Source of the DNA: Flavicella marina
GTDB taxonomy: Bacteria; Bacteroidota; Bacteroidia; Flavobacteriales; Flavobacteriaceae
Length of the DNA stretch: 64,000 bases
Direction of reading: 5' to 3'
Assembly: GCF_009193215.1 (NCBI RefSeq)
Contig: NZ_VYVA01000002.1
Span: 124,001 to 188,000, forward strand
Shown: piece by piece, positions 35,003-44,382 of the stretch
Position numbering within the stretch: the stretch's first letter is position 1
Layout: every line of letters starts with the position of its first letter
The notes under the pieces: model-generated
What the model was told of the DNA's origin: nothing
Seen by the model: the letters and a program-made list of their open reading frames with translations, nothing else
Databases searched by the model: none
Program-made: the position numbers and the translations under genes

Positions 35003-36397
35003 TTAATTCAAATGGTATTTGTCCATTCGTTCTATATCGTAAATTTCATATTTACGCTTAAGCAACCATTTAGGTTGTGGCATTTGCTTTTCCCAATTCC
35101 ATATTTTTTTATACATCCTACGTACTTTTTCAGGGTATTTTGCGGCCAAATCATTTGTCTCAGAGATGTCTTCAGCAATATTGTATAACTGAGCAGGACG
35201 ATCAGGGAAACGTATTAATTTCCAATCACCTTCTCTCACTGAAGCTCGACAAGATTTTTTCCAATACAAATCGTCATGCGGATTATGCGCAATAGCCGTG
35301 TTTAAGTATGGGATTAAATCTACTCCTTCAATCAGTGGATATTTCTTAATATCTATACCAGCTGCTTTCATAAAAGTAGGAGCGAAATCCATTGTTGAAA
35401 CCGGCAAATCGTATTCAGTATTTGCAGGGATACCATTTGGCCATTTCATGAAAAATGGAATTCTAATACCGCCTTCTAAATGATTTGATTTCGTTCCGCT
35501 TAATGGTAAATTGGAAGATGCATTTTTGTCGGTTGGTCCCCCATTATCACTTACAAAGGCTACAATAGTGTTTTCATCTAGGTTTAATTCTTTCAATTTC
35601 TCAAAAATAGTTCCGCAGGCCCTATCTAACGACAATGTCATCCCTGCTAAAATTTTTCTTTTTCCTTTTAAATTTGGAAATTGTGCTGTGTCTTTTTCTA
35701 AAAATTCGAGAGGAGTATGTACCGCATTAAAAGCTACAATCTGAAAGAAAGGTTTGTCTTGATGCTTTTCGATAAACTTAGCAGCTTGGTCTCCTAGTAA
35801 ATCTGTTAAATAGTATTCAGGCTCTTTATATTTTTTATATCCCCATTCTAATCTGTTATGATTTAATTGTGGGGTCTTTTTTAAGGTTTTTTTAGGATAA
35901 GCAAAATAACTTCTTCCACCAGATCTAAATCCGACAAACTCATCAAATCCACGTTTCGTAGGGTGAAACCTATCAGCTTCGCCTAAATGCCATTTTCCAA
36001 AATAACCAGTGGTATAACCTGCTTTTTTCATATGGTCACCCAATGTGTTTTCTTCTAGCGGCAACCCCATATCTTCTCCTTTAAGAGCAGAGTTTTCAGA
36101 CATAAATCCTGTTACATTAATATGCTCGTAACCATATCGTTGTTGGTATCTGCCCGTTAGAATCCCCGCACGTGATGGTGCACATACAGATGAAGTAACA
36201 TAACCTTCTAAGAACCGTACCCCATCTTTACAAGCTTTGTCTAGGTGTGGAGTCTTCATTACTGTGCTACCTTGGAATCCAAAATCAGCAAAACCAGCAT
36301 CATCGCATATGATAAGAACTATGTTTGGTTTTTTTGCTTGGGCGTGTACCATTGAGATGCTAAATAAGCTCAGAATTGAATAAATTATTAATTTCAT
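35003..36397 (-). CDS. Formylglycine-dependent sulfatase (S1 family)
   Basis: I take ATG 36397 as the start, giving 464 residues with a signal peptide (cleavage near VHAQ, residue 20). The longer frame from 36448 overlaps the upstream gene and lacks a better leader. Metal ligands in [15 protein letters not shown], the modification site [15 protein letters not shown] with Cys72 (CxPSR type), [10 protein letters not shown] and [12 protein letters not shown] identify a type I sulfatase. It would remove sulfate esters from an algal or host polysaccharide. No SusC/SusD or glycoside hydrolase gene is adjacent, so the target is unknown. Confidence 0.93.
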   Translation of the reverse strand: MKLIIYSILSLFSISMVHAQAKKPNIVLIICDDAGFADFGFQGSTVMKTPHLDKACKDGVRFLEGYVTSSVCAPSRAGILTGRYQQRYGYEHINVTGFMSENSALKGEDMGLPLEENTLGDHMKKAGYTTGYFGKWHLGEADRFHPTKRGFDEFVGFRSGGRSYFAYPKKTLKKTPQLNHNRLEWGYKKYKEPEYYLTDLLGDQAAKFIEKHQDKPFFQIVAFNAVHTPLEFLEKDTAQFPNLKGKRKILAGMTLSLDRACGTIFEKLKELNLDENTIVAFVSDNGGPTDKNASSNLPLSGTKSNHLEGGIRIPFFMKWPNGIPANTEYDLPVSTMDFAPTFMKAAGIDIKKYPLIEGVDLIPYLNTAIAHNPHDDLYWKKSCRASVREGDWKLIRFPDRPAQLYNIAEDISETNDLAAKYPEKVRRMYKKIWNWEKQMPQPKWLLKRKYEIYDIERMDKYHLN

Positions 36398-36425
36398 ATT
36401 GTAGATGTTTAATTGATATTTGAGT

Positions 36426-36938
36426 TTAAAATAGTAGTGCAACTTCATTTTTTAAATTAGACAAAGCCACTGTTGTTGGTGGAGAGGTTTTTAAGATAGC
36501 AGTTAAAATACCTTCACGCAATTCTTGTGCATTTGTTATATCTGTCTGTTTTGTTGTGTCAGAAATAATTTTTGAAATCGTGTTTTTAGCGGATACTACA
36601 ATGCTCCAGCTTTCTTCTGAGACATATATTTGCTGACTTAAATTGTGTTCGTATTCTTGTTCGATTGTGCTAACAAGTAATGAAGCGTAATCTTCCTTAA
36701 GATTTCCTATTGGTTTCACTCTAATTAATAATTGACTTGGATTGATACGTTCTAAAAATAATGTAATTCTTTCGTACGCTTGCAATCTAATGGGTAAAGT
36801 CAATTTTTTATTTTTATAAATTGTATTGTGCTTCCTTTTAGAATGTTCGTTCTGCATTTGAGTTTTGAAAAAATAGTATGCCAATACTGCAATAATTATT
36901 GAAGGTAAAAGATTGCTAAGAAGATTTGTCAAATTCAT
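36426..36938 (-). CDS. Conserved membrane-anchored protein, DUF7935-like
   Basis: This 170-residue protein (start ATG 36938; 36965 is an alternative) has one N-terminal membrane segment, [19 protein letters not shown], followed by a helical soluble domain with the conserved [20 protein letters not shown], then [17 protein letters not shown]. Proteins of this form are widespread in Flavobacteriia and of unknown function, grouped I believe under DUF7935. The soluble part probably faces the cytoplasm. It precedes the sulfatase gene on the same strand with a 28-base gap, but a functional link is doubtful. Confidence 0.7.
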   Translation of the reverse strand: MNLTNLLSNLLPSIIIAVLAYYFFKTQMQNEHSKRKHNTIYKNKKLTLPIRLQAYERITLFLERINPSQLLIRVKPIGNLKEDYASLLVSTIEQEYEHNLSQQIYVSEESWSIVVSAKNTISKIISDTTKQTDITNAQELREGILTAILKTSPPTTVALSNLKNEVALLF

Positions 36939-37134
36939 GTATGAAATTTTTCTATAGAATTCCAAAACTAACGATACTTCATAAAAAAGTAAAGGGTTTA
37001 GTATATTATTTTCAAAAAATTCAGATAATATAGATAGAAACTTGTAGATAACTTTTATTGCTTATAGAATATTGAAGCCTTATTTTTGAAACTCGTAGAA
37101 GAATATATTTTTACAACATTTTAAAGATATTAGT

Positions 37135-39477
37135 TTGGCAGATTATTTAGAAGGATTGAATCCATCACAAAAAGCAGCAGTTTTACAAACCAAAGGACCT
37201 ATGATTATTATTGCAGGTGCAGGTTCGGGTAAAACTAGGGTTCTTACGTATAGAATTGCACACTTGATGAAAAGTGGTGTTGATGCTTTTAATATTTTGA
37301 ATTTAACATTTACCAACAAAGCTGCACGTGAAATGAAGGAACGTATCGCATCGGTTGTTGGTCAAAGTGAGGCGAAAAATTTGTGGATGGGTACGTTTCA
37401 CTCAGTTTTTGCTAGAATTCTTCGTTCTGAAGCTGATAAACTAGGGTATCCTTCAAATTTTACGATATATGATACTCAAGATTCTGTAAAACTACTAGGG
37501 GCCATTATAAAAGAAATGCAACTCGATAAAGATCGTTACAAAGCGAAACAAGTATTAGGACGTATTTCACAATTTAAAAACAGCTTGATTACGGTAAAGG
37601 CTTATCACAACAACCCTGATCTAAAAGAAGCAGATATTATGGCAAGTCGACCGAAAATGGGAGATTTGTACAAAGCCTATGTAGAGCGTTGTTTTAAATC
37701 TGGGGCTATGGATTTCGATGATTTATTGTTACGTACGAATGAATTATTATCTAGGTTTCCTGATGTGTTGGCGAAATATCAAGATCGTTTTCGTTACGTG
37801 ATGGTTGATGAGTACCAAGATACCAACCATTCACAATACTTAATTGTTCGAGCGTTGGCAGATCGTTTTCAAAATATTTGTGTGGTAGGTGATGATTCTC
37901 AAAGTATCTATGCTTTCCGTGGTGCAAACATCAATAATATATTGAATTTCCAGAAACATTACGAAGATGTAAAAACCTTTAAGTTAGAGCAAAACTATCG
38001 TTCTTCGGGAAATATAGTAGAAGCAGCGAATAGCTTGATTGAAAAAAATAAAACAAAGCTCGATAAAGAAATCTTTACCGCAAATCCAGAAGGACCTAAG
38101 GTGAAAGTAATGCGCACTATTTCTGATGGAGAAGAAGGTCGATGGGTTGCGAATTCTATTTTCGAAAATAAGATGAATCATCAATTGACGAATGACAAGT
38201 TTTGTATTTTGTATAGAACCAATGCACAATCTCGTGCGATGGAAGACGCTTTGCGAAAAAAGAGAATAGCTTATAAAATTTACGGAGGTACTTCTTTTTA
38301 CCAGCGTAAAGAAATCAAAGACGTGCTGTCGTATTTAAGAATTCTGATCAATCCAAATGATGAAGAGGCTTTGAAAAGAATTATCAATTACCCTGCTAGA
38401 GGTATTGGGGCAACTACAATTGATAAGTTAACCATCGCTGCGAATCATTACAACAAGCCGTTGTTTGAAATTGTAAAACACATCGACAAAGTAGATTTAA
38501 AAATAAATGCATGTACGAAGACAAAATTGAAAAATTTTGCCAATATGATTCAAGCGTTTACTATCAATGCTCAAAAGGTGAATGCTTTCGAAATTGCAGA
38601 TCAAGTGGTGAAGCAAGTTCAGATTGTAAAAGACTTAGAAGCAGATGGTACGCCTGAAGGAATTAGCAAGGTTGAAAACGTGCAAGAGCTATTAAATGGA
38701 ATTAAATATTTTATAGATGATGCGAAAGAAAAAGAACAAGAAGATTCTTTGGCTGTTTTCTTAGAAGATGTTGCTCTTAAAACGGATTTAGACAGCGACA
38801 AAGAAGACGATGAACCAATGGTTTCTCTGATGACAATTCACTTGGCAAAAGGACTAGAATATCCGTACGTGTATGTGGTTGGTATGGAAGAAGATTTATT
38901 TCCATCAGCAATGAGTATGAACACTAGAAGTGAATTGGAAGAGGAGCGAAGATTGTTTTATGTGGCACTTACTAGAGCAGAGCATCAGGCCTATTTGAGT
39001 TTTGCGAATACAAGATATCGTTGGGGAAAATTAATTGATAGTGAACCGAGTCGTTTTTTAGAAGAGATTGATTCAAAATATTTAGAATATTTAACTCCGA
39101 AAAAGTTAGCTCCTAGAACAAATAACTTTGTGGATAGTTCATTGTTCGAAGATGATATTCCGAAAGATAGAATACGTTTTAGAAAACCAGTACCACGAAA
39201 AGCTACAAGTGTTCGTACCGCAAAGCCCAATACTTTAAAGAAACCGTTAGTGGTTCCGAAAAACATGAAACCAGTTTCTAAAGTAGTTGCTAAAGGAGGG
39301 GTTGCTCAAAATGCTAAAATTCAACAAGGAAGTATTGTCGAACATGTACGATTTGGGAAAGGAGAAGTTGTAAAATTAGAAGGGGCTGGTGGAGACGCAA
39401 AAGCCGAAATCAAATTCGAAAAAGAAGGACTGAAAAAATTGATTTTGAAATTTGCTAAATTGAATGTGATTGAATAA
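37135..39477 (+). CDS. UvrD/PcrA-type superfamily 1 DNA helicase
   Basis: This 780-residue 3'-5' helicase starts at TTG 37135, directly before the conserved LEGLNPSQKAAV Q-motif. Walker A is GAGSGKTR (28-35), motif II is VDEYQDTNHSQY, motif III GDDSQSIYAFRGANI, motif IV NYRSSGNI, and motifs V-VI are MTIHLAKGLEYPYVY and FYVALTRAE. The C-terminal VEHVRFGKGEVVKLEG segment is the Tudor-like tail seen in PcrA that contacts RNA polymerase. It would act in nucleotide excision repair, replication restart and clearing of RecA filaments. Confidence 0.96.
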   Translation: MADYLEGLNPSQKAAVLQTKGPMIIIAGAGSGKTRVLTYRIAHLMKSGVDAFNILNLTFTNKAAREMKERIASVVGQSEAKNLWMGTFHSVFARILRSEADKLGYPSNFTIYDTQDSVKLLGAIIKEMQLDKDRYKAKQVLGRISQFKNSLITVKAYHNNPDLKEADIMASRPKMGDLYKAYVERCFKSGAMDFDDLLLRTNELLSRFPDVLAKYQDRFRYVMVDEYQDTNHSQYLIVRALADRFQNICVVGDDSQSIYAFRGANINNILNFQKHYEDVKTFKLEQNYRSSGNIVEAANSLIEKNKTKLDKEIFTANPEGPKVKVMRTISDGEEGRWVANSIFENKMNHQLTNDKFCILYRTNAQSRAMEDALRKKRIAYKIYGGTSFYQRKEIKDVLSYLRILINPNDEEALKRIINYPARGIGATTIDKLTIAANHYNKPLFEIVKHIDKVDLKINACTKTKLKNFANMIQAFTINAQKVNAFEIADQVVKQVQIVKDLEADGTPEGISKVENVQELLNGIKYFIDDAKEKEQEDSLAVFLEDVALKTDLDSDKEDDEPMVSLMTIHLAKGLEYPYVYVVGMEEDLFPSAMSMNTRSELEEERRLFYVALTRAEHQAYLSFANTRYRWGKLIDSEPSRFLEEIDSKYLEYLTPKKLAPRTNNFVDSSLFEDDIPKDRIRFRKPVPRKATSVRTAKPNTLKKPLVVPKNMKPVSKVVAKGGVAQNAKIQQGSIVEHVRFGKGEVVKLEGAGGDAKAEIKFEKEGLKKLILKFAKLNVIE

Positions 39478-39646
39478 TTTTTCAAGACATTCTTGTCTTT
39501 CATTGAAACAATGATGGCATCCTGTGTAATTTACACTAGCAAACTGTAAAAGTGTAGTACATCAAATGGAAAAAAGTGACCTATTTGATTAGATGTATTA
39601 AAAAATAATGAAGCTATTTGATAAGTTGTTTTATGCTTGTTGTGTT

Positions 39647-40033
39647 TTATTCTGTGATTTCAATTAAGTTTCCTTCTGGGTCAGAAATGATACTTTCGTA
39701 GTATCCATCCCCAGTTGTTCTAGGGTTTCCGATAATTTTAACACCTTCTTTTCTTGCTAATTCAGTAAGCATATCAACATTTTTTTTTGAACCAACTGAA
39801 ACCGCAAAATGAGTCAGTCCCAATGTGGCACCTGTTTTTTCTATCAGTTCAGAGATGTCGGGACGGTGCATTAATTCTAAACGAGCACCTGTTTCAAATG
39901 ACAAAAAGTAGGAACTGAAATTTTTCCTCGGATTATAGTACTTTTTATTTGACTTGAGCTTAAAGAATTTGATGTAAAAATTCTTCATTTTTTCCAAATC
40001 TAATGTCCAAATAGCAATATGTTCTATGTTCAT
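39647..40033 (-). CDS. VOC-family protein (glyoxalase-like)
   Basis: This 128-residue vicinal-oxygen-chelate protein starts at ATG 40033. The pattern MNIEHIAIWTLDLEKMKNFY, then GARLELMHRP, GLTHFAVSVGSKKNVDML and GDGYYESIISDPEGNLIEI, is standard for single-domain VOC proteins with four metal-ligand positions. The substrate is unknown. It is 5 bases downstream of the redoxin gene and the last gene of the TlpA-redoxin-VOC operon. Confidence 0.88.
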   Translation of the reverse strand: MNIEHIAIWTLDLEKMKNFYIKFFKLKSNKKYYNPRKNFSSYFLSFETGARLELMHRPDISELIEKTGATLGLTHFAVSVGSKKNVDMLTELARKEGVKIIGNPRTTGDGYYESIISDPEGNLIEITE

Positions 40034-40038
40034 TTGCT

Positions 40039-40644
40039 TTATTGTTTTTTTATAGAACAACCAATAGCTCTGGTTTCTTTTTTAGTTATTGCATTGTTTG
40101 TCAATAATGCATCCACAGCGTTTTCAACATATTTTTCTGTAACCTTGCTTGCATCTCTAGAGCTATTATCTATCGCACCGATATATTCAACCTTCATTTC
40201 GTTGGCTGATACAATAAATACATGAGGAGTTTTGGTAGCACCGAATTTTGGGTATGCCGTCTGTTTTTTATCAAAAAGATAGGGAAAAGTAAAGCCTTTG
40301 TCATGTGCTCTAATTTTCATTTTTTCAAAGCTATCTTCAGGTGAAGCGACTGGATCGTTTGGGTTGATAGCTATTACTGGGTAGCCAAGCGGTTTGTACT
40401 TTTTGTCTAGGGCAATAATTCTATCTTCATTTGCAATAGAATATGGACAATGGTTACATGTAAAAACAATAATAAAACCTTTAGCATTGTGAAAATCTGA
40501 TAATGAAACCATTTTATCATCAATATTGACCAAAGAAAAGTCTTCAACACTGTCACCTATAGAGTACCCCTTTGCAGAGTTAACAGTAAATGCAGTTACT
40601 AATGCGAAAATAATAATGAGCGCTACAGAATGAATTTTTTTCAT
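40039..40644 (-). CDS. Secreted thioredoxin-like redoxin (AhpC/TSA type)
   Basis: This 201-residue exported protein has an N-terminal signal segment (SVALIIIFALVTAFTVNSA) and the core EDFSLVNIDDKMVSLSDF, followed by FTCNHCPYSIANEDRI with Cys63 and Cys66 in a CNHC motif, then NPNDPVASPEDSFEKM and the cis-proline region TKTPHVFIV. CxxCP-type redoxins of this layout are common in marine bacteria. The chain would act as a periplasmic thiol oxidoreductase or peroxidase. It is 3 bases downstream of the TlpA-like gene. Confidence 0.88.
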   Translation of the reverse strand: MKKIHSVALIIIFALVTAFTVNSAKGYSIGDSVEDFSLVNIDDKMVSLSDFHNAKGFIIVFTCNHCPYSIANEDRIIALDKKYKPLGYPVIAINPNDPVASPEDSFEKMKIRAHDKGFTFPYLFDKKQTAYPKFGATKTPHVFIVSANEMKVEYIGAIDNSSRDASKVTEKYVENAVDALLTNNAITKKETRAIGCSIKKQ

Positions 40645-40647
40645 AAT

Positions 40648-41172
40648 TTATGGTTTTAAAAAGGTTTTGAGTTCGTTTTCTAGTGTTTGATAGTCAAAAG
40701 ATTGTTCGTAAAATTTTCTTTTGGTTTTATTGTAAATAAGCGTTGCAGGTATGGCACCGGTCCAATTCGCATCTATAGCTTTAATCCATGTGTCTTCATC
40801 GATATCATTTAATACAATTACATTTGAATTTAATTTTTTTTTCTTTAAAAAAGGAATTAGTTTACTTTCTATATGATTTGGAAAGTCTAAACTAACCAAC
40901 AGAACTTCAACATTTTTAGAAGAGAAATTCTCGTTTAATTTTTCAAATGCAGGTAGCTCCTTTACACACGGTGCACACCAAGTGGCCCAAAAATTTATCA
41001 CATAAGTTTTGTTGTCGTTTTTTTCTAACAATGGCTTTAATTCATTGTAAGTGTATGTAGCAATCTCTGTTTTAGTTGTTGGCTGGTTTTTAATTTTGTC
41101 TTTTTTAGATTTCTTTTCACAAGAAAATAACGCAACCAAAACGACAGTAAAAATTATAAATTTTGTTTTCAT
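40648..41172 (-). CDS. TlpA-family thiol-disulfide lipoprotein
   Basis: This 174-residue lipoprotein has its lipobox at VALFSC (Cys18) and a thioredoxin fold with FWATWCAPCVKELPAFEKL, the catalytic pair being Cys66 and Cys69. TGAIPATLIYN carries the cis-proline. It would reduce disulfides in the periplasm, for example in cytochrome c maturation. It begins the leftward operon with the redoxin and the VOC protein. Confidence 0.92.
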   Translation of the reverse strand: MKTKFIIFTVVLVALFSCEKKSKKDKIKNQPTTKTEIATYTYNELKPLLEKNDNKTYVINFWATWCAPCVKELPAFEKLNENFSSKNVEVLLVSLDFPNHIESKLIPFLKKKKLNSNVIVLNDIDEDTWIKAIDANWTGAIPATLIYNKTKRKFYEQSFDYQTLENELKTFLKP

Positions 41173-41293
41173 TTTTTAAATTTAAGTATTTAGCAGAAAA
41201 AAGAAGAAATTAATTCTAAAAACTTTATGGTTTCAGATTAAATAAATCGTAGTTTTATAAGTAAGTAATTTTAAATGGGTAAGAAAAATTAAT

Positions 41294-41806
41294 ATGAAAA
41301 ATTCAGGACTACTTTTGTTGCTTTTTGTGTTATTCAGTGCATGCGAAAACAAAGAAGAAGCAATAGAAATAAAGAAAACAAATTTTGAGAATAAATATGT
41401 TTCAGACTTAGATGTGTCGAAATTAGAAGAAGGAGCAACCTATTTACCTGTCTATTCACATGTGTATCAGATGCACGGTAATAACAATTTGTATTTGACA
41501 ATTACTACGAGTTTACGAAATACTTCACCATCCGAATCGATCTATATTTTAAATGCAGATTACTATGATACTTCAGGAAAAAAAATAAGAAGATATATTA
41601 AAAAACCTATAGAAATCAAGCCTTTAGAAACGGTTGAAATAATTATAGAACAAATCGATAAAGAAGGAGGTTCTGGTGCAAATTTTATTTTTGATTGGGC
41701 TGTTAAAGATACCAAAAACTTGCCGTTGTTTGAAGCAGTTATGATATCTACATATGGGCAGCAAGGAGTTTCATTTACCACAAAAGGGGTACAAATTTTT
41801 AAATAA
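41294..41806 (+). CDS. DUF3124 lipoprotein
   Basis: This 170-residue protein has lipobox FSAC (Cys17). The mature part reads TYLPVYSHVYQMHGNNNLYL, then TTSLRNTSPSESIYILNADYYDTSGK and IKPLETVEIIIEQIDKEGGSGANF, the DUF3124 pattern of an Ig-like surface or periplasmic domain of unknown role. It is followed after 2 bases by the marC gene, so the two are likely cotranscribed. The leader predicts attachment to the outer or inner membrane. Confidence 0.85.
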   Translation: MKNSGLLLLLFVLFSACENKEEAIEIKKTNFENKYVSDLDVSKLEEGATYLPVYSHVYQMHGNNNLYLTITTSLRNTSPSESIYILNADYYDTSGKKIRRYIKKPIEIKPLETVEIIIEQIDKEGGSGANFIFDWAVKDTKNLPLFEAVMISTYGQQGVSFTTKGVQIFK

Positions 41807-41808
41807 TT

Positions 41809-42417
41809 TTGGCAGAAATATTTAGTGCTATATTGTTGTTGATTGCTGTAATTGACCCAATGGGTTCAGTACCTGTTTATTTGGAAGCAACGAAGAATTT
41901 TGACACAAATCAAAGAAAGAAAATCGCGATAAATTCTTCTTTGATCGCTTTTTTTGTGCTGTTCTTCTTTATTGTAGTAGGTCAAATAATTTTGGATGGA
42001 ATGGAAATAAGCTTAGAGGCTTTTCAAATTTCTGGTGGAGTAATTCTTTTTTTATTCGCCATATCTATGGTGTTAGGAGAAAGTAAACCAGAATCAGAAA
42101 TGAGTTTGATTACAGATTATAAAAAAGTAACAATATTTCCTGTAGCGCTGCCTTCGATAGCCTCTCCTGGTGCAATTTTGGCAGTCGTATTAATGACTGA
42201 TAATAAAATTTATTCAATTACCCAGCAGTTGATCACTATTGTCGAATTGGCTTTTGTGGTCGGACTTACTTGTCTCGTTCTGTTGGTTTCTAATAAGATT
42301 CAAAAAAGAATTGGAGAAGGAGGGATAATTGTTATTAGTAAGGTAATGGGGTTGATCTTAGCTGCATATGCTGCTCAAAGTATCTTGAGTGGGATTAAAA
42401 CTTTTTTTATGTCGTAA
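41809..42417 (+). CDS. MarC-family integral membrane protein
   Basis: This 202-residue protein has six membrane segments. The start is TTG at 41809 in the typical MarC opening IFSAILLLIAVIDPMGSVPVYL. The family motifs FQISGGVILFLFAISMVLG and FPVALPSIASPGAI are present. MarC proteins are conserved inner-membrane proteins whose transport role is not established, despite the old name linked to multiple antibiotic resistance. It lies 2 bases after the DUF3124 gene. Confidence 0.93.
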   Translation: MAEIFSAILLLIAVIDPMGSVPVYLEATKNFDTNQRKKIAINSSLIAFFVLFFFIVVGQIILDGMEISLEAFQISGGVILFLFAISMVLGESKPESEMSLITDYKKVTIFPVALPSIASPGAILAVVLMTDNKIYSITQQLITIVELAFVVGLTCLVLLVSNKIQKRIGEGGIIVISKVMGLILAAYAAQSILSGIKTFFMS

Positions 42418-42437
42418 ATATTTCTTGTAAACTTGCA

Positions 42438-42468
42438 TTGATTCCCTAAGTTTTATTTCTTACATTTA
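42438..42468 (+). promoter_or_regulatory. Candidate promoter of the KAS III gene
   Basis: TTG at 42438-42440, a 20-base spacer, and TACATTTA at 42461-42468 (last base differs from consensus). The start codon lies 28 bases downstream. Confidence 0.4.
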
Positions 42469-42496
42469 ATAGTGTTAACCAAATAAACGTTAAATC

Positions 42497-43504
42497 ATGT
42501 ACAGTTCTAAAATTACGGGTTTGGGATTTTATGTCCCAGATAATATTGTAACCAATCACGATCTTTCAAAACTAATGGATACCAATGATGAATGGATTCA
42601 AGAAAGAACGGGTATTAAAGAACGTAGATGGATCAAAGAAGGAACAGATGATTCCACCTCTGTTATGGGGGCAAAGGCTGCTAGAAAAGCTATCGAGAGA
42701 TCTGGTTTAACGAAAGATGATATAGATTTTATTGTATTTGCTACATTGAGTCCTGATATGTATTTCCCTGGAGGTGGAGTAGAAATTCAAGATATGTTAG
42801 AAATGCCTACGATTGGAGCATTAGATGTAAGAAACCAGTGTTCTGGTTTTGTTTATGCTATGTCTGTCGCCGACCAATTTATAAAAACAGGAATGTACAA
42901 GAATATTTTGGTGATTGGATCTGAAAATCATTCTGGTGGATTAGACAAAACCACAAGAGGAAGAAATGTATCTGTGATTTTTGGAGATGGGGCAGGGGCT
43001 GTCGTTTTAAGTAGAACAGAAGAAAAAGGCAAAGGTATTTTATCTTCTCACTTGCATTCTGAAGGAAAACATGCTAAAGAATTGGTTTTAGAAGGACCAA
43101 GCACAGCTCGTTGGGTACCAGAAATACTAGAAAATAATGACCCTAATGATACTTCATATTATCCGTATATGAATGGGCAGTTTGTTTTTAAACACGCAGT
43201 TACACGATTCTCTGAAGCAATTCTTGAAGGTTTAGAAAAAAATAATTTATCAGCTAGTGATATTGACTTGTTAGTTCCTCATCAAGCGAACTTAAGGATT
43301 GCACAATTCATCCAAAAGAAATTTAGACTAACAGACGATCAAGTATATAACAATATCATGCATTACGGAAACACAACTGCCGCATCGGTAGTTATTGCGT
43401 TGAGTGAAGCATGGGAAAAGGGTAGAATAAAAGACGGAGACTTGGTTGTTTTGGCTGCTTTTGGAAGTGGATTTACTTGGGGGTCTGTCTTTATTCGTTG
43501 GTAG
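42497..43504 (+). CDS. 3-oxoacyl-ACP synthase III (KAS III, FabH-like)
   Basis: This 335-residue thiolase-fold enzyme has the FabH opening MYSSKITGLGFYVPDNIVTN, then TNDEWIQERTGIKERRW, the nucleophile Cys115 in NQCSGFVYA, the catalytic His in VPHQANLRI and Asn in HYGNTTAAS. It would start fatty-acid synthesis or make a related Claisen product. Flavobacteria often carry more than one KAS III, and this one is not next to plsX or rpmF, the usual neighbours of housekeeping fabH. It may therefore be the paralogue, so I give no symbol. Confidence 0.9.
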   Translation: MYSSKITGLGFYVPDNIVTNHDLSKLMDTNDEWIQERTGIKERRWIKEGTDDSTSVMGAKAARKAIERSGLTKDDIDFIVFATLSPDMYFPGGGVEIQDMLEMPTIGALDVRNQCSGFVYAMSVADQFIKTGMYKNILVIGSENHSGGLDKTTRGRNVSVIFGDGAGAVVLSRTEEKGKGILSSHLHSEGKHAKELVLEGPSTARWVPEILENNDPNDTSYYPYMNGQFVFKHAVTRFSEAILEGLEKNNLSASDIDLLVPHQANLRIAQFIQKKFRLTDDQVYNNIMHYGNTTAASVVIALSEAWEKGRIKDGDLVVLAAFGSGFTWGSVFIRW

Positions 43505-43566
43505 CATCAAGAGAATTTGACAAACTTTGTCTAAACTATTATCAAATTCAAATTATTAAAAAAAAA

Positions 43567-43624
43567 TGTACCCTGAGCTAGTCGAAGGGTACAGTGGATT
43601 GGTAAAGTCGAAGAGTACAGTGGA
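43567..43624. repeat. REP-like hairpin and direct repeat
   Basis: TGTACCCT...AGGGTACA (43567-43593) forms an 8-pair hairpin around GAGCTAGTCGA. A 19-base segment, AGTCGAAGGGTACAGTGGA (43580-43598), repeats with one change at 43606-43624. The CCCTGAGC-GTCGAAGGG core is a dispersed intergenic repeat seen in many bacteria. It sits between the convergent KAS III and lptB genes. Confidence 0.7.
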
Positions 43625-43625
43625 A

Positions 43626-44363
43626 TTACTTGAACTTATTTTCTTTTAAAATAAAACTTTCTCCTAGATATACTTTTCGAACTGTTGGGTCATCTGCTAG
43701 TTCTTGAGGGGTACCTTCTTTTAAAATACCACCTTCGTACATCAAATAGGTTTTATCAGTAATGGCCAAGGTAGCTTGTACATCATGATCGGTAATTAAA
43801 ATACCAATATTTCTGTTTTTTAGCTGAGCAACGATACTTTGAATATCTTCTACGGCTATAGGGTCAACTCCTGCAAAAGGCTCATCTAAAAGAATAAATT
43901 TAGGATCAGAGGCCAAACAACGAGCAATTTCGGTACGTCTTCTTTCACCTCCAGAAAGTAAATCACCCCGATTTTTTCTCACATGTCCCAAACTAAACTC
44001 TTCAATAAGTGATTCTAGTTTTTCTTTTTCTTCTTTTTTGGTTCTCCCTGTAAATTGTAGTACAGAGCGAATGTTGTCTTCAACAGACAGTTTTCTAAAA
44101 ACAGAAGCTTCTTGTGCTAAGTAACCAACACCATGTTGTGCACGTTTGTGCATAGGAAATTCGGTGACTTCTAAGTCGTCTAAAAATACTTTTCCAGAAT
44201 TCGGTTGAATCATTCCAACCACCATGTAAAAAGAAGTGGTTTTACCAGCTCCATTAGGACCCAACAAACCAATAATTTCTCCTTGATTTACCTCTAAAGA
44301 AATTCCTTTTACAACCTTTCTGCTTCCGTATATTTTTTGGATGTTTTCAGCTCTTAGTTTCAT
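43626..44363 (-). CDS. lptB: LPS export ABC transporter ATP-binding protein
   Basis: LptB powers extraction of lipopolysaccharide from the inner membrane with LptF and LptG. The 245-residue ATPase shows Walker [10 protein letters not shown] (35-43), the Q-loop [20 protein letters not shown], the signature [17 protein letters not shown] and Walker [21 protein letters not shown], the last being a hallmark of LptB. It is the third gene of the leftward kdsD-tatC-lptB group, which joins two LPS functions, Kdo precursor synthesis and LPS export. Confidence 0.96.
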   Translation of the reverse strand: MKLRAENIQKIYGSRKVVKGISLEVNQGEIIGLLGPNGAGKTTSFYMVVGMIQPNSGKVFLDDLEVTEFPMHKRAQHGVGYLAQEASVFRKLSVEDNIRSVLQFTGRTKKEEKEKLESLIEEFSLGHVRKNRGDLLSGGERRRTEIARCLASDPKFILLDEPFAGVDPIAVEDIQSIVAQLKNRNIGILITDHDVQATLAITDKTYLMYEGGILKEGTPQELADDPTVRKVYLGESFILKENKFK

Positions 44364-44382
44364 AGAAAATGCATGCGTTTAA

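Noticed and set aside
36426-36938. A regulator or anti-sigma factor for the sulfatase
   Set aside because: One membrane segment next to the sulfatase gene is not enough; the sequence lacks anti-sigma motifs and the gene looks like a general flavobacterial protein.
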